A stretch of DNA of 64,000 nt from Membranipora membranacea (Eukaryota; Bryozoa; Gymnolaemata; Cheilostomatida; Membraniporidae). Below the pieces are notes generated by a model, which searched no databases, was not told where the DNA came from, and saw only the letters and a program-made list of their open reading frames with translations. The translations under genes and the position numbers were made by a program. How positions within the stretch are numbered: the first letter of the stretch is position 1; the number at the start of each line of letters is the position of its first letter. Positions 24,601 to 36,372 of the stretch are shown here, piece by piece. The DNA is taken from the NCBI GenBank assembly GCA_914767715.1, contig OU612073.1:24180001-24244000 (forward strand), read 5' to 3'.

Positions 24601-27600
24601 ATGAGATGAACTTTAAATCTGAAACTGGGTTTATTGCTTTGAATTGTTATGTAATTGTTTGGGAAGTGACAACAAAATTGGATCTCAGAAAGCTCAGTAA
24701 TGGAGGATGCTCAGAAAAACTAGGTTAGCTGGCTCAAATTCTGCTGGATACTACTCTGTCCGGAGTAATGTTATTGCCTAATACAATAAAAGCCAATAAA
24801 TCACATAAGAACCATCCATAGACATTATCAGTAGACATGTAAAACTATGATCATCTCAACACCTAAACAAAATATTTTTATTCACATGAAGTGACTTCCT
24901 CATTCTCATGTGTTCAACTGTAACAAAACACCTGGTCAGATAAACCTTGTACTTATTCATACTGGAGGAACACAAACTGAATCTGCAGGGCCAAATAAAC
25001 CTGATGTGATACTGATACTGATAGTGATACTTAGCGTAATGGCCACGTATTTAATTTCTTGCTTCTAATCTTCCAGATTTTCAGTGATTAAATACACTTA
25101 ACCAATGCCTCAGATCTCTAGTCGCAACTTTAACTACTATGAGGTAACCACAGGCCGTAAATTTAGAAGATTTGAAGACTGGGCAACGGCCGAACGCCAG
25201 GTTACTGGGTACAGTGGCAACAGCTATAAAGGATATCAGACTGAAAAAGGTGCAATAGAATATATGAAAAAACAAGGACATATCTCACCACAATTATTCC
25301 CTAAGAAGAAAACAACAACATTCTCATCTGCAGGGATTAATACCTCATCTGCCGCCACAACTACAAACCACGAAGGTAGGTCAATGGCTACCGCAGAGGT
25401 TAGCACTGGGCCAGAGACATCTCTTACATTAGCACACGGAAAACATGATGCCAGTACCGATCTGACAATCCTATGCCTGTGGCTAAAAGCTCTATGGCCA
25501 CAGGCATTGATACCAAAACTAGTATCACTGATGATGCCAAATGGACATCTCAGACAGTTAATGAGCTCAAAACTCAGCTATGTGGTTCTTGCACCCATGT
25601 GCTAGACTTAATGTGCTTGATGTCAGGTCAATTGGCCTCACTTTCATCAGAAGTATCAAGGCTGAACTCGATAGTAGAGCAGCTATAACAAAAACAAGTT
25701 CCAAACCAAAGCTGGCGAAATGTAGTATCTGCAACGCCACCTACTCCATCCCCTCTACTCCATCCCCTCGACACCGTCAAATACCACAGCACCAACAACA
25801 ACAATCTGGAAACCAACCACCAACCAATACAAGTCAAACAAAACGAACCTGAAACAACCAACCACCAGCAACCACAAACCACAAGACGTACTTCCTGACC
25901 AACCGACTCAATATTCAATCCCCAAAAATGCATAATTATATACAGCACAACCAAAGACTTTTTCCAAGTCAACCATGATAATGTCAGAGCTGCCGTTGCA
26001 TCAACCTCCAATAAACCCATCCTTATCGAGATCATTAACCGTTATAAGCCAACTTCCCCCGACCCAAAATACATTGTCCAGCTCTCAGACGAGAAACTGG
26101 TAGATACTATCATAAATAACGAGAAACCTACTAACCTAGGAGGCAGCACCACTAGGAAAACAATAAAACCAAACTATAACACCAAACTACAACACCAAAC
26201 TACAACACCAAACTACAACACCAAACTACAACACCAAACTACAACACCAAACTACAACACCAAACTACAACACCAAACTACAACACCAAACTACAACACC
26301 AAACTACAACACCAAACTACAACACCAAACTACAACACCAAACTACAACACCAAACTACAACACCAAACTACAACACCAAACTACAACACCGCTGTGATG
26401 TCCCAAACTACGTCCCCCATGATCAACTAAAAAAGGAAATTGAAAAATCATGTGGAACAACAGTGTCAATTTATCGACTTAAATCCAAAGAAGGCAAGCC
26501 ATTACATACAGTAAAAATAACATTTGAAACAAACGAACAATTAGGGCATGCAATTAAAAATAGCATTCCTCTAGATTCAATCAACCTTATACTGTGAGTG
26601 GAACGGCTAATAATAAATGATGGCTGATCTCAATCTACAGCTACCTGACAGACCTCAACATCAAACCCTATATGACTTCAACCTCAGATTTCATAACAGA
26701 TTATGGGATAATTTATCATCAGCAACAAAGAGCAGATCTAAGGACACATCTATACACAATCTCTATCACAACGTTAAGTCCCTTTATAAAAAAATTCACT
26801 ATTATGATATTTTCTCTGTTTCAGAAACCTAGCTCAAACCAGAATTACCTGACCAAATGATCAGCTTATTAGGATTTAATCTAATCAGATGTGACAGAAA
26901 ATCGGCCACAACAACCAGAGGTGGTGGAGCAGCAATTTATGTAAATTCTAATTATAACTTCACAGAACTTCCCAACCACAAAAAAAACTCAGTCTGGGTT
27001 AATATAAAAATGCATCAAAACAGTGATCCTCTTATAGTAGCCTCATTCTACCTTCCCGCCAGACTCTGATAAGCAAAATTTTATTACACTGCTGAGCGAT
27101 ATTCTACATCAAAAACAATTCATTGGAAAAAAGGTAATTTTACTGGGTGACTTCAACATCAATTGGAATTCAAACTCCAGGGAAAAACAGCACATTCATC
27201 AGTGCCTTACTTCTGCTGGCCTTCAGCAAGTACCGGGTGGGGGGTGTCTCAATGGTGGCTCGCACCAATCTGTGCTAGCTGAGGTCGAGGCACATAGTGA
27301 AGAGGATAGAATCTTATCCAGCCGAAAATTTTCACTATTTTGAGCCACAAAGAATGTATGAAGAGCATTACTGGTAACAATGAGTGGGTGGCTGATAGAT
27401 AAAACTATCAGTGATGTTGACACAAGTACCGAGGCCTTTCTCTGATAACAGGTGGAATCGCTCCCGCTCCCCGGTAGTTAACTCACCAGTGATTTAATGA
27501 GGGAGCCGAGATAAGAAGATAGCAGCTCAGTGAAGCTCAGTAATGTCTGCATATCACATTGAGATAAGACTGTATCTACACATCGTGAGGCCTTCATGTC

Positions 27601-30600
27601 AACCTAAAATACATTATTGACAATATTCTCATCTATACGGCAATACGCTGGCTAATGTACAGCGCTACAGAATGCACTAAGGTCGGGTTGGGTGACTGAA
27701 TGGTAATTGTAAACTACAATGAGCAGATCAAGTTACATCACTTTAGTTCTCAGGTGGCTCCCTCTTCTTTCGACGTGTAAGAACAACTTCAGCCCAGCTG
27801 ATTTAATGCCCAAGAGCAATGTGTAATTTAACCTTGTGAATGTTTATAGTCCACACCTGATGGGCTTACATTAGGATAGGATACAAACGGTATAACAATT
27901 CTCTAAAATTGTCAATAAATACTTGATTGTGACTCAACTGTATGTTTGAAAAATCCATTTGGAACAATATTGCAGGCTTTGGTTTGGGGAGATTTTGACC
28001 TTGCAAGGTATGGCAGGGCATTCGAGTCACGCCTAAGAAAGTTCAAGTGCCAGTCAAGACAATCATTTATCACGACACAGACCAGCATCAGTACTCACTC
28101 AGCACATCAGTACTCACTCAGCACATCAGAACTCACTCAGCACATCAGTACTCACTCAGCACATCAGAACTCACTCAGCACATCAGTACTCACTCAGCAC
28201 ATCAGTACTCACTCAGCACATCAGTACTCACTCAGCACATCGGTACTCACTCAGCACATCAGTACTCACTCAGCACATCAGTACTCACTCAGCACATCAG
28301 TACTCACTCAGCACATCAGTACTCACTCAGCACATCAGAACTCACTCAGCACATCAGTACTCACTCAGCACATCAGTACTCACTCAGCACATCAGTACTC
28401 ACTCAGCACATCAGTACTCACTCAGCACATCAGTACTCACTCAGCACATCAGTACTCACTCAGCACATCAGTACTGAGCGAGTCTGAGCTGGTGCTTAAG
28501 TACTGAGATTCTAACAAACAGACATAAATCGTACCGGGTCAGCAAGCTCTTTTTTGAGAAGTAAATGTGGAGATGAAATCATTCTGTGTAGCAGGTGTTT
28601 ACCGCTATCCTTATCTATTAGGGGGAGGGTGCGCAGAATCAGAGACCGTCCCTTCCTCACGTTGAATAATGTGCTCCAGTTCTCCTCCACCAGCTGGTGA
28701 AGTGAGTGCAGCTTTATTTTGTAGCTGTCCTCCATTTCAGATCTGATAGAAATAATTCAGAGAGTTTATTTAATAATAATTAGCATAATCATTACATAAC
28801 TTATATACATACGCAGAGCAAGAACAATAACATTGGAATAAATTGAATAGCAAAAACTTACAATTTTTTGGGATTGTCCTCTCCTTGAACAAATATACAA
28901 AGAGCAGACTATTCTTATTTCTCTTACCAAACATACTGAAGTCTCAAAAATATGTGCAGGTTACAGAAACTTGATGCAATCTTCTGATTTGCCCAATCAA
29001 AGAACAATAAATTCCCTATTTTAGACACAATAATGCACAACAATATCTTTATTCAGTCAGCTAACATTACCTTTGTTCTACCGGTACAGATGGAACCTTT
29101 TTCTTTATCTCATCCATATCAAGAATTATTTGAAACGCTTTCTCAGTCATCAGTAATGTCTGTCTATACTTCTTAGTCTCCATTATGGTATGGGGAATTT
29201 GATCTTCTTTTCCCTTCACATCTAAAACCTGCAGGAGTAATAAGTGTTATTGATCACTGATCTTCAGGAAAGCATTTTGTACTTAGCATTAAGCGTATTA
29301 CCACTCCTGGTTAGTAATTTAAGAGCCATAGATCTCTGTCTTTCACAAATGTTCATTTGCGATTCATAGCAGCAACAGCAAACTATGATCAGTACTCCAT
29401 CAGCAAAATTTTCAGATTCACTGGCTTAATATGTCTTTCATAGTATTTCTCACGCTTGCCTACTGTCCTCAGCTCAGACTGACTACACATGGCCTATTTT
29501 AGAGCAGGATGAGAATTATAAGACAACCTACTGATGGCAACTGCTTGATTATACTTACTTGTCTGGGTTTATGTACACTGGACGAGGTAAGACGACCTAG
29601 AGAGCCTTCAAACTGCATCGGCTTATACTGTCTCGTCTCTATCTTAGCGTGAGCTGGTAGAATAAGTTCACCTACAGATGACCTTCGACTATCACCATCC
29701 AGCTCATTCTTCTCCAAATTGTAAATCTGAGATAGCGGAAGACAGAACATAATGAGTGCTGTGGTTCTACAGTCATGAAGCCTCTTAGTAAAAGTTAGAC
29801 TGGAGTTAACTCAATACGCAGATACCCTGGAGCCAAACAAATGTGATTGGGAGTTGCCTCATTTGAAATCATGATCGGGTAACTTCTCAAGCTAACAAGA
29901 CTCTCTACTATTATCAGTCTGTAATTTACCGATTTCGAGAGATGACAACTTTCGCATGGTAGTCAATGTGTTGAGAATATCTGGTTTGATAAGCTTCACC
30001 TTACTGTGAGGAATGGTTTTATGACACTTACCGTATAGTAATAATCATCAGTATAAGGGTCCTCTGTGTGTAACTGTATCATCTGTATCTTAACTAACCA
30101 TTCCTTCTCTCTGTTAGTAAGTAATCCTGAGTACTCATCTCTAGGTGGACCATGTGGTGGTGGTCCATGGTGGTACGGACCCCTGGTATATGTATAGTGA
30201 ATGATGTCACATATGGCAAATAAACCAAGGTGTAGGGTAATATCCAAATCAAGTTATAACAGCTTAACAATAGGTTGCCTTGTTTCGGAGATTGATTAAT
30301 GCCTACTGAAAAGTATCAGAAAAAGTGTCATAGTAATTCTACAGTGTCAACAATGCTCTTTCTTGAACTATTCTTTTGTTACACAAACTTATGTCAAGAT
30401 GTTGCCTTGTGTTTTTACGGTTTAGATAGTAGTGAAACGAATTCAGCACAAAATAGGAGACACTTACATGTTCATTCTGTGTGGATGCATCATGCCGGGA
30501 TGTCGTTGATGATGCATATGATGAGGATGGGGGATAACTCCAGGAGGAAATCTTACAGGTGCTGGACCTGGCATTCTCATACGCATATGAGGAGGCATGT

Positions 30601-33600
30601 GAGGATTACCTCCCCCATTATACATAGACTGACCCTGGGGAGGAGTACCTCCCTGACCAGGCATACGGTACATAGAGGGATCGTGTGCACCTACAATTAT
30701 ATAGAAAGAACTCAACATTAATATAAATTGCTTGTGAGATATCATGCTGATAACTTGATCAGAGCAGCAGCTACGGATGTGTTCGATGATTAGACATTCA
30801 GGCTTTAACAGTGGCAATAAATCCAAGGAGACCATTTCTTTCATGATTTACAAAGTTTAATAATAAATCTGAATTTTCAGACATCAATTCAAACAAAGTC
30901 TATCAGTATCACAGTATGACAAACCAAACCTTGCTGATCCGGCCTTTGTAATATAGTTATGGGTCTAACATTGGGTCTTTGTTGATGAAGCCTTGGGTCC
31001 ATGTTCTGGTGATGAAATCCGGGTGGTGTTCCATTCGGTCTGGGTGCAAACTGCATTCTGGGTATGACCTGAGGCATAGAGGCCATACCATATCCCATAT
31101 TGTGTCGTGGTGGTGTTCCTGAGAAAAAAAAAGGAAATATATAGAAAATAAAGAAAGGAAATAAAGAAAGGAAATAAAGCACTCATAGTAAACACTGTAG
31201 GACATGAGATAAGTAAACAGTAACAGTGGGTTTCCATCAAATCCTCTTATTTCAGGTATCTGAGCCTAGCTGTTAGTATTAACTGTCTGTGCCTAGCTGT
31301 TAGTATTAACTAACTGTCTGTGCAGAAAATTTGCAAACCATTATCTGGGCAAATAAAAATTGACAAACTCAATAATGACTATTTTCAGAAGCCACCACAT
31401 TGTAAGAGAGTGATACAGAGCTTGAGCTAATCTATCCACTGACCACCGGAGGACTGAGCAGCAGCAGCAGCAGCGGCGGCTGTGGCGAGCATATGCTGGT
31501 GATACGGAGATCCTGGGTGGGTGGCTATGAGACCAGGTCTGCTCTGCTGAGTGGTGGGAGGAGTTCTGTTACTGGCAGGTATAGATACAGGTGCACTGCT
31601 CAGCTGTCTCTCTAACTCCTCTACTGTCATAGCACCTGCTGGCATCGCCGGAGACGCTACAAACAATAATATGGTATATCAGTTTGTCTACAGCTATCCA
31701 AACAATTCTCAGGAATGATGTGGATTGATGGAAACTCTCATTGCAGGGAACAGGACAGAATAACTTTCACTAAAGATGACAGCCAAGGTTTTTGTAAAAA
31801 CAGAATAAAGTATCAAGCAACAAACATCACCAATATGCTATGGAAAACTACCAAGTTGTGAGATTAAATTAAATTTAAGTTTATTCTCACCATCTAGGTT
31901 CTGACGATCTTTCTCAAGTCTTGGAGGTGATGGGGGTGTTGGAAAGCCCCCATTACTCTCGTAGGCATCTCTGAGGCTATCTTGTTTGTCACCTAATCGT
32001 TTAGCTTGAGCAGAGCCTAATCCAGGGAAAGCACCTGTGCTAACGGGACTACCCCAGATGTCCTGAGAGGGATTCAGCTAAAACAAAAAATGTAAATGAT
32101 GGTCAATAAGGAAGGACATTAGTAGAGATTGAGACTGGTAGTATTCTTATTATTCTTTAATAAGGTTACTGACCGAAACCTGACATTTTTCATTAAGATT
32201 CAGGCTACTAATCCCTATAACACATCTCTAAGGCGAAGTAGAATTCTCTAAGTGACCATCTTGTCTCATATAGTTGAAGTTGCTCAGCATTGAAGCTGTT
32301 GCCACGTCAAAGCTGCGATGTCAATGTTTTGTATCACGAATTACAGTGGTGGCTCCAAGGTTACAACACGAGCCTAAGGTAGTGAAAGCCTGAATATAAG
32401 AAAGTCAGGATAGTCAGGGTTGAAGTGCACTCATAAACAATCAAATTAATAATTGCTTAAACAGCAGCAATATGCCACCAACTGCAAATGTGATCAATGA
32501 GCCATTATATGGAAATAACATGGGAACACAACTCTAACATATGCCCTGAGCCTACAGAAGTCTACAGGGAGAGTATGTTGTAGTGCTTTGTTTCCATGTT
32601 TAGTGTCCTATAATCTCTTTACTGTGGGTGGGTGACCACACATGAGGAGAGGAGAGGAGAGCGAATTCTCGATACACAGCGAATCATCACCTGACATGGG
32701 ACCTAGTCCTACTGTCTCTGGTTTGTACTCATATAAGATAATACTTACGAATCCCCCGATGGAGCTGACATACGCTGGAGGCGATTGAGGACCATACAGA
32801 TCGTTGAGCTTATCCTGATCATTCTTAGCTCTGGGTATACGATGAGCGTGTAATGTGATAATAGCTGGATCATCTGGTGCATCATCTACCATCAAATCAT
32901 TCACTCTCGACTCAAGCTACAGAAACAAACAACAGTTATATCACAGATATAACTTAGAGGAGGAGTAGACGTTAGCCAGTGTTAATTTTAGCTAGTGTTA
33001 AGTTTAGCTAGTGTTAAGTTTGGCCAGTTTTTAATAGCTGAGGTGGGAGTAAATAAAGTAGGGGATGAGTAAATGTTAGCGATCTTTCATGTGAGCTATT
33101 TCAAGCCTCTATTGAGGGTATAAGCTACATAAAAAAGGAAGTGTCAAGAGCAAAACATGATATGGTCCTGCAACCTACAGCTAGCAGAGCTCATTTGTCT
33201 CTTTTTATACTGTAATAGGTAGATTATTTAAGGAATCACAATTTATTGAGTTGCTACAACAAACAATTACAAATGTACACTACCTTTGTGCTCCCACCAT
33301 CTTCTTCTCTAGATAAGTCCTCAACATCTCTTGTAGCTTCATCCCAGTCAAAATCTTAAATAACACAAGATTTAAAAATCTTACATTATTTGTGTTACTG
33401 ATAAGCTGCATAGAATTGCAATTCAAAATCTGAAGAAAATATGAACCAATCGTTCAAGGTTACGAGAATGACTAAACCTGACTCACAAAATAATAGGCTG
33501 GGAAAATTTGCGTCCTAAACTGTAGCTACAGCAGCTCTTTCATATGCCTGATGTAATTATCAAAATCTACTTCAAAAAAAATTGTTTTGGTGACGTACAA

Positions 33601-34999
33601 GGGTAGCAGTTTATTTTCACAGAATAATTCTAACATTATCCAGAGCCTGAAACCACACAATTGTTTTACAGAGATGTGCATGTGCTAAATAGAATCAAAT
33701 GCTTAGGGCCTAATTAACTTAAGTTTACCTACAAGTAGAGATTACAGTTGTATATTGTATTGGATGACTAAATCAAATTACTAGAAATACCAGGTTCATT
33801 TTCATTTACAATTTCACTTTCTTTGGGATAACTTTTTATAAAATTTCTCCAAATCCCTACATGATAGGTCCTAAAATTGATGAAAAGCTACCTAGGCCAC
33901 CAGGGATTTTTCATTCTGCAACTAGCCAAAAAAACCTGTCCATGTTAACAAGGAGTTAGAGAATCTTGATGTTACGGATCTGCCGTAACAAGCAAGCACC
34001 TGCCTAGGGTTATAATAATATGTCTTCAACTTTTGAGATCGTAATCAGAGTGAATGGAATTCATTTCATTCCCCCTGATGCAATCAACATACCTTCTTGA
34101 ATATCACCGAAAGTCTCGTCATTCAACAGGTCATACTCTTCATCCTCCGCTGCTTTTGGACTGCTTCCCTGAGCAACATTTCTCTATAAAACACAAATAA
34201 AAGGCTACTGTAGCAGCAATCTATAGTCCCAATTTCACTTGTGCCATTCAGTTGACAGTAGTGAATCCCTCCTCAAAGATTCAGTTCTAGGTATTTGATG
34301 GACTGCCTCATGTACCACATTGACACGGTTGTTGTAAAATATGCTCTTAGTACTCATGGAAAGGCCTCCGTGAGTTCGCAAAAATGTATGTTCCACGGTA
34401 TGAATAATTGCTGCGGTGTCCATAAGCAACCACGATCCAGTTGTGCCCTTCATTTATTACTCAGTCTATGACCTCTGAAAGTTAAATGCTATAGTGCAAT
34501 GTCAATACCAGACAATACATGATGGGTGGCATTTACTGTAGGCCTAGTCCTAGCTATAGGAAAATATATACGTATTACTATTACTTAGCAAGTTAGTGAA
34601 GGCATGATAAAGCAGTTCTCCATCTTCCTTATTATCTATTCCTAGTAAGTAAGAAGGTGTAATTTGTAAGTGGAGGTAGAGTGAGTGTTACTTCCAGGCC
34701 CGGTTGATTTTAAGTATACTAAGTAGTAGTACTAGGTCTAGTAGAGTAGTAGATTGGTTACTGTTAGACTAAACTAGAGTATAGGGACTAGGAGAACAAA
34801 ATACAACTACAACTATCCTACTCACTGTGAGTATGAAAGTGCAGGGCTGTAGGCTTTAGGTGGTATACATTTCATTGAATTGATATTCATAGTAGTGGGC
34901 TAGGTAAGGGTTTGTAAGTAAGAAGAAAAGAGAGAAGATATTGTTATCAATTAATTATTTGTTGCATAACTGAATACTCACCCCAGACCCAAAATCCAT
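21643..34999 (-). CDS. Pat1/PATL1 homologue, mRNA-decapping factor (about 16 exons)
   Basis: Exons (minus): 34999-34982, 34183-34093, 33354-33284, 32916-32749, 32077-31891, 31656-31444, 31118-30930, 30690-30468, 30182-30032, 29726-29559, 29228-29071, 28742-28535, 27603-27487, an uncertain exon 14 near 27441-27336, 22455-22364 and 21802-21643 (TGA). All other phases join. The total is about 770 codons, the length I recall for human PATL1. Landmarks: acidic N-terminus with [10 protein letters not shown] and [13 protein letters not shown]; a Pro/Gly/Met/His-rich middle with poly-Ala in exon 6; [15 protein letters not shown] plus DPYTDDYYY (exon 9); [18 protein letters not shown] (exon 10); [13 protein letters not shown] in exon 12; [17 protein letters not shown] to EKVDVWFKK in the C-terminal helical domain. 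Pat1 proteins bridge the Lsm1-7 ring, DDX6 and the DCP2 decapping complex in P-bodies. The start is the first ATG after an in-frame stop. Introns carry a LINE and minisatellites. Identification is by remembered family motifs and collinearity. Confidence 0.93.
22250..22345. repeat. G-rich low-complexity tract in a PATL1 intron
   Basis: Plus strand is G/A-rich (ggagggagggg, ggggggagg and similar), located just downstream of exon 15 in gene orientation, so the intron RNA would be C/U-rich near the donor. A second G-run lies at 22042-22051. Confidence 0.6.
23557..23607. repeat. CA-rich minisatellite
   Basis: About three copies of an acacacacattcc-type unit in a PATL1 intron. Confidence 0.7.
24426..24510. 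repeat. (CCTAG)17 pentanucleotide array
   Basis: Seventeen perfect tandem copies of CCTAG, 85 bp, in the large intron between PATL1 exons 14 and 15. Perfect copies imply recent expansion. Confidence 0.98.
25105..26596 (+). pseudogene. LINE ORF1 with RNase H1-N/viroplasmin-like domain
   Basis: Residues about 9-56 (from NFNYYEV to EYMKKQG) match the RNase H1 N-terminal/caulimovirus-VI fold: [16 protein letters not shown], then VTGYSG, SYKGYQT and a closing Ala-rich helix. A Ser/Thr-rich linker follows, then, after a frameshift near 25470, a short coiled-coil-like segment ([18 protein letters not shown]). In that frame stops occur at about 25687 and 25896. A second globular part begins at [11 protein letters not shown], is interrupted by a 13-bp minisatellite, and resumes with [19 protein letters not shown] up to a stop at about 26595. 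That last part resembles the RRM-like nucleic-acid-binding region of Jockey-type ORF1 proteins. Zinc knuckles were not seen. The viroplasmin call is by motif recall. Confidence 0.7.
26168..26388. repeat. 13-bp minisatellite, 17 copies, inside LINE ORF1
   Basis: Unit accaaactacaac, seventeen copies; the first has one variant base. Because 13 is not a multiple of three, translation cycles through three frames and gives a 13-residue period rich in T, Q and N. The frame on both sides is the same, so the array is read through without stops. Confidence 0.97.
27336..27441 (-). CDS. candidate exon 14 of the PATL1 homologue (boundaries unresolved)
   Basis: Between exons 13 and 15, about 20 residues are expected by comparison with PATL1. 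An open segment after acceptor TATCAG (27442) encodes a stretch ending [12 protein letters not shown], which resembles the SNPHLTAVLQNK region that directly precedes FG (the start of exon 15). The nearest donor (A|GTGAAA at 27336) leaves phase 1, whereas exon 15 needs phase 0. Either another donor is used, or the exon is damaged, or the true exon lies elsewhere. A decayed LINE ends about 100 bp further down, at about 27235. Confidence 0.4.
28089..28475. repeat. 19-bp minisatellite, 20 copies, in PATL1 intron 12
   Basis: Unit cagtactcactcagcacat, tandem and nearly perfect, with variants GAACTC and CGGTACTC. It ends about 60 bp from the donor of exon 12 (28534). No spacers, so it is not a CRISPR-like array. 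Confidence 0.97.
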
Positions 35000-35280
35000 G
35001 GAGTCCAAGCCTAAGTATGATTGAGTAGCTTTTCCTAATGATCTGTGATTGCTGCCGAAAAACCTGTATTACCACTAAGCCTTTAGAGTCAGAGAATTGT
35101 TGTGTTGGATGTTTGGGACTGAAAAGATTTACAAATCCAACTTGCTTTCTTCAGTTTCATTTTCAATTGACAACATTTTCTTTGATTTTTCTGTATTGCA
35201 CTTCACCAAGCTTTATAATATCAGCATTATTATAGTTTGCCTGCTGATACCTAGTCTCAAAATAGTCCGGAACAAGTAGG
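34982..35280 (-). promoter_or_regulatory. 5' end of the PATL1 homologue: start codon context and leader
   Basis: The ATG at 34999 sits in CTCCATGG (G at +4, a good initiation context). An in-frame TAG lies 12 bases upstream, so the protein cannot begin further up within the same exon. Only six codons (MDFGSG) precede the first donor GTGAGT. The transcription start is not visible. Confidence 0.6.
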
Positions 35281-35455
35281 GTAACTCCACGCAACGTGGG
35301 GAAGACAACTTCTATTTTAATTGATTTACCTGAAAATAATAGAGAGTAAAACTAGACAAGGTTTGATCAATGAACTAAACCTAAAAATCATTGGTTAGAT
35401 ACTCAGAGACAGAAATTAGCGTTGCTTGGAATTCTTAAACGGTGAACAGGGTCTT

Positions 35456-35639
35456 AAACGGTGAACAGGCCAACATTTCTTCTTTCCATATCAATTGTCA
35501 CGTTTGATAGTTTGATTGCGCTAAACCCCGAACCCCAAACAGTTCACCGTTTAATGGTCAAGGAGTTCCCTTAGCGCAATCAAACTATCAAACGTGACAA
35601 TTGATATGGAAAGAAGAAATGTTGGCCTGTTCACCGTTT
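35456..35639. repeat. perfect 69-bp inverted repeat (hairpin) upstream of PATL1
   Basis: Left arm 35456-35524 and right arm 35571-35639 are exact reverse complements, separated by a 46-bp loop. The terminal motif AAACGGTGAACAGG recurs directly upstream at 35447, and the loop contains an inverted GTTCACCGTTT. Location is about 460 bp upstream of the PATL1 start codon. Candidate foldback transposon or hairpin-RNA source; no target duplication was found. Confidence 0.95.
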
Positions 35640-35857
35640 CAGGTAGATAATACAATGACATTTCTGCTGTGCATATTATATATTGTGATAACTAAAATGC
35701 TATCTTGGTAAGAAAGTAAGTATCTTTCAGGACTAAAGAGATTTAATGTCGTCGATGAATATTATTATTAATGTGAAGGATTGTAACGGAGTCGATCTAG
35801 GACCTTGTACACAGTAAACAATAAAACACCAATAGAAAAAAAACCTATTGGTTGATT

Positions 35858-35883
35858 CAATGAACTAAAGGTTTAGTTCATTG
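35858..35883. repeat. 26-bp perfect palindrome
   Basis: caatgaactaaa-gg-tttagttcattg, 12-bp arms. A near-identical copy lies at 8882-8907, and a half-copy (caatgaactaaacc) near 35369. Confidence 0.9.
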
Positions 35884-36021
35884 GTTGATTGATTGATTTC
35901 TTTACATGCTGAGATTTGAAGTAAAAATGGTCGCAATCAGTAAAATAAGTATTATTATATCTCAGTTATATCACTATATACAGTTCCATGTTTCCAATTG
36001 GGGCTATCATGCGTTGTGATA

Positions 36022-36372
36022 TTAGTTGTCAACCCAATTTGATAATGTTGTGAACGAGTATTGATAGATGTGGTTACGCTTAATGTGAAAGCTAGTAGAG
36101 ATTGTGAGTATGAGGAATTTAGGTATTACTTTTGCTAGTCGTCTTCTCATGAACATGATGAGAAGACAACTACAATGTGTTACAAATATGTTAACAGTAT
36201 TAATGAGGACCCCTAGTTTATACATGAATGAACATGGATGATTAGGGAGAGTGAATGAAGTATTAATAGCGATTGAAGAGCTTCGCTCGGGAACTCTTGA
36301 CCCACCAAGAGAACTGAGCACATCAGACATTAATTGGAGCTGAAATACAACCAACAAAAACAGAATTTGCAA
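36022..36372 (-). other. unassigned 116-codon ORF upstream of the PATL1 homologue
   Basis: An open frame with a pyrimidine-rich stretch and TTTCAG acceptor-like site near 36345. The predicted peptide has a hydrophobic segment and a basic stretch (MFMRRRLAKVIPK) but no family I recognise. It could be a real exon, a transposon fragment or chance. Confidence 0.25.

Larger units (their letters stand above)
25080..27235 (+). mobile_element. decayed LINE: ORF1 plus 5' half of endonuclease, RT missing
   Basis: A non-LTR element antisense to PATL1, inside its intron. ORF1 begins near 25105 and is followed from 26617 by the endonuclease of ORF2: SVSET-stop-L (normally SETWL), [10 protein letters not shown], a frameshift near 27065, then [10 protein letters not shown]. 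Similarity ends at about 27230, before the C-terminal part of the endonuclease. The RT, C-terminal region and 3' tail are absent, which is unusual because LINEs normally lose their 5' end. A later deletion or rearrangement is likely. CR1/Jockey-type by motifs. Confidence 0.82.

Noticed and set aside
28089-28475. CRISPR-like array
   Set aside because: The units are directly adjacent with no unique spacers, and the context is a eukaryotic intron.
27946-28506. Two long overlapping ORFs (186 and 146 codons) with a 19-residue period
   Set aside because: They are produced by a stop-free 19-bp minisatellite in a PATL1 intron, with no conserved sequence outside it.
30299-31240. Several ORFs on both strands around 30.3-31.2 kb
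   Set aside because: Only the minus-strand frames bounded by splice sites continue the PATL1 protein; the others are shadows or intron read-through.
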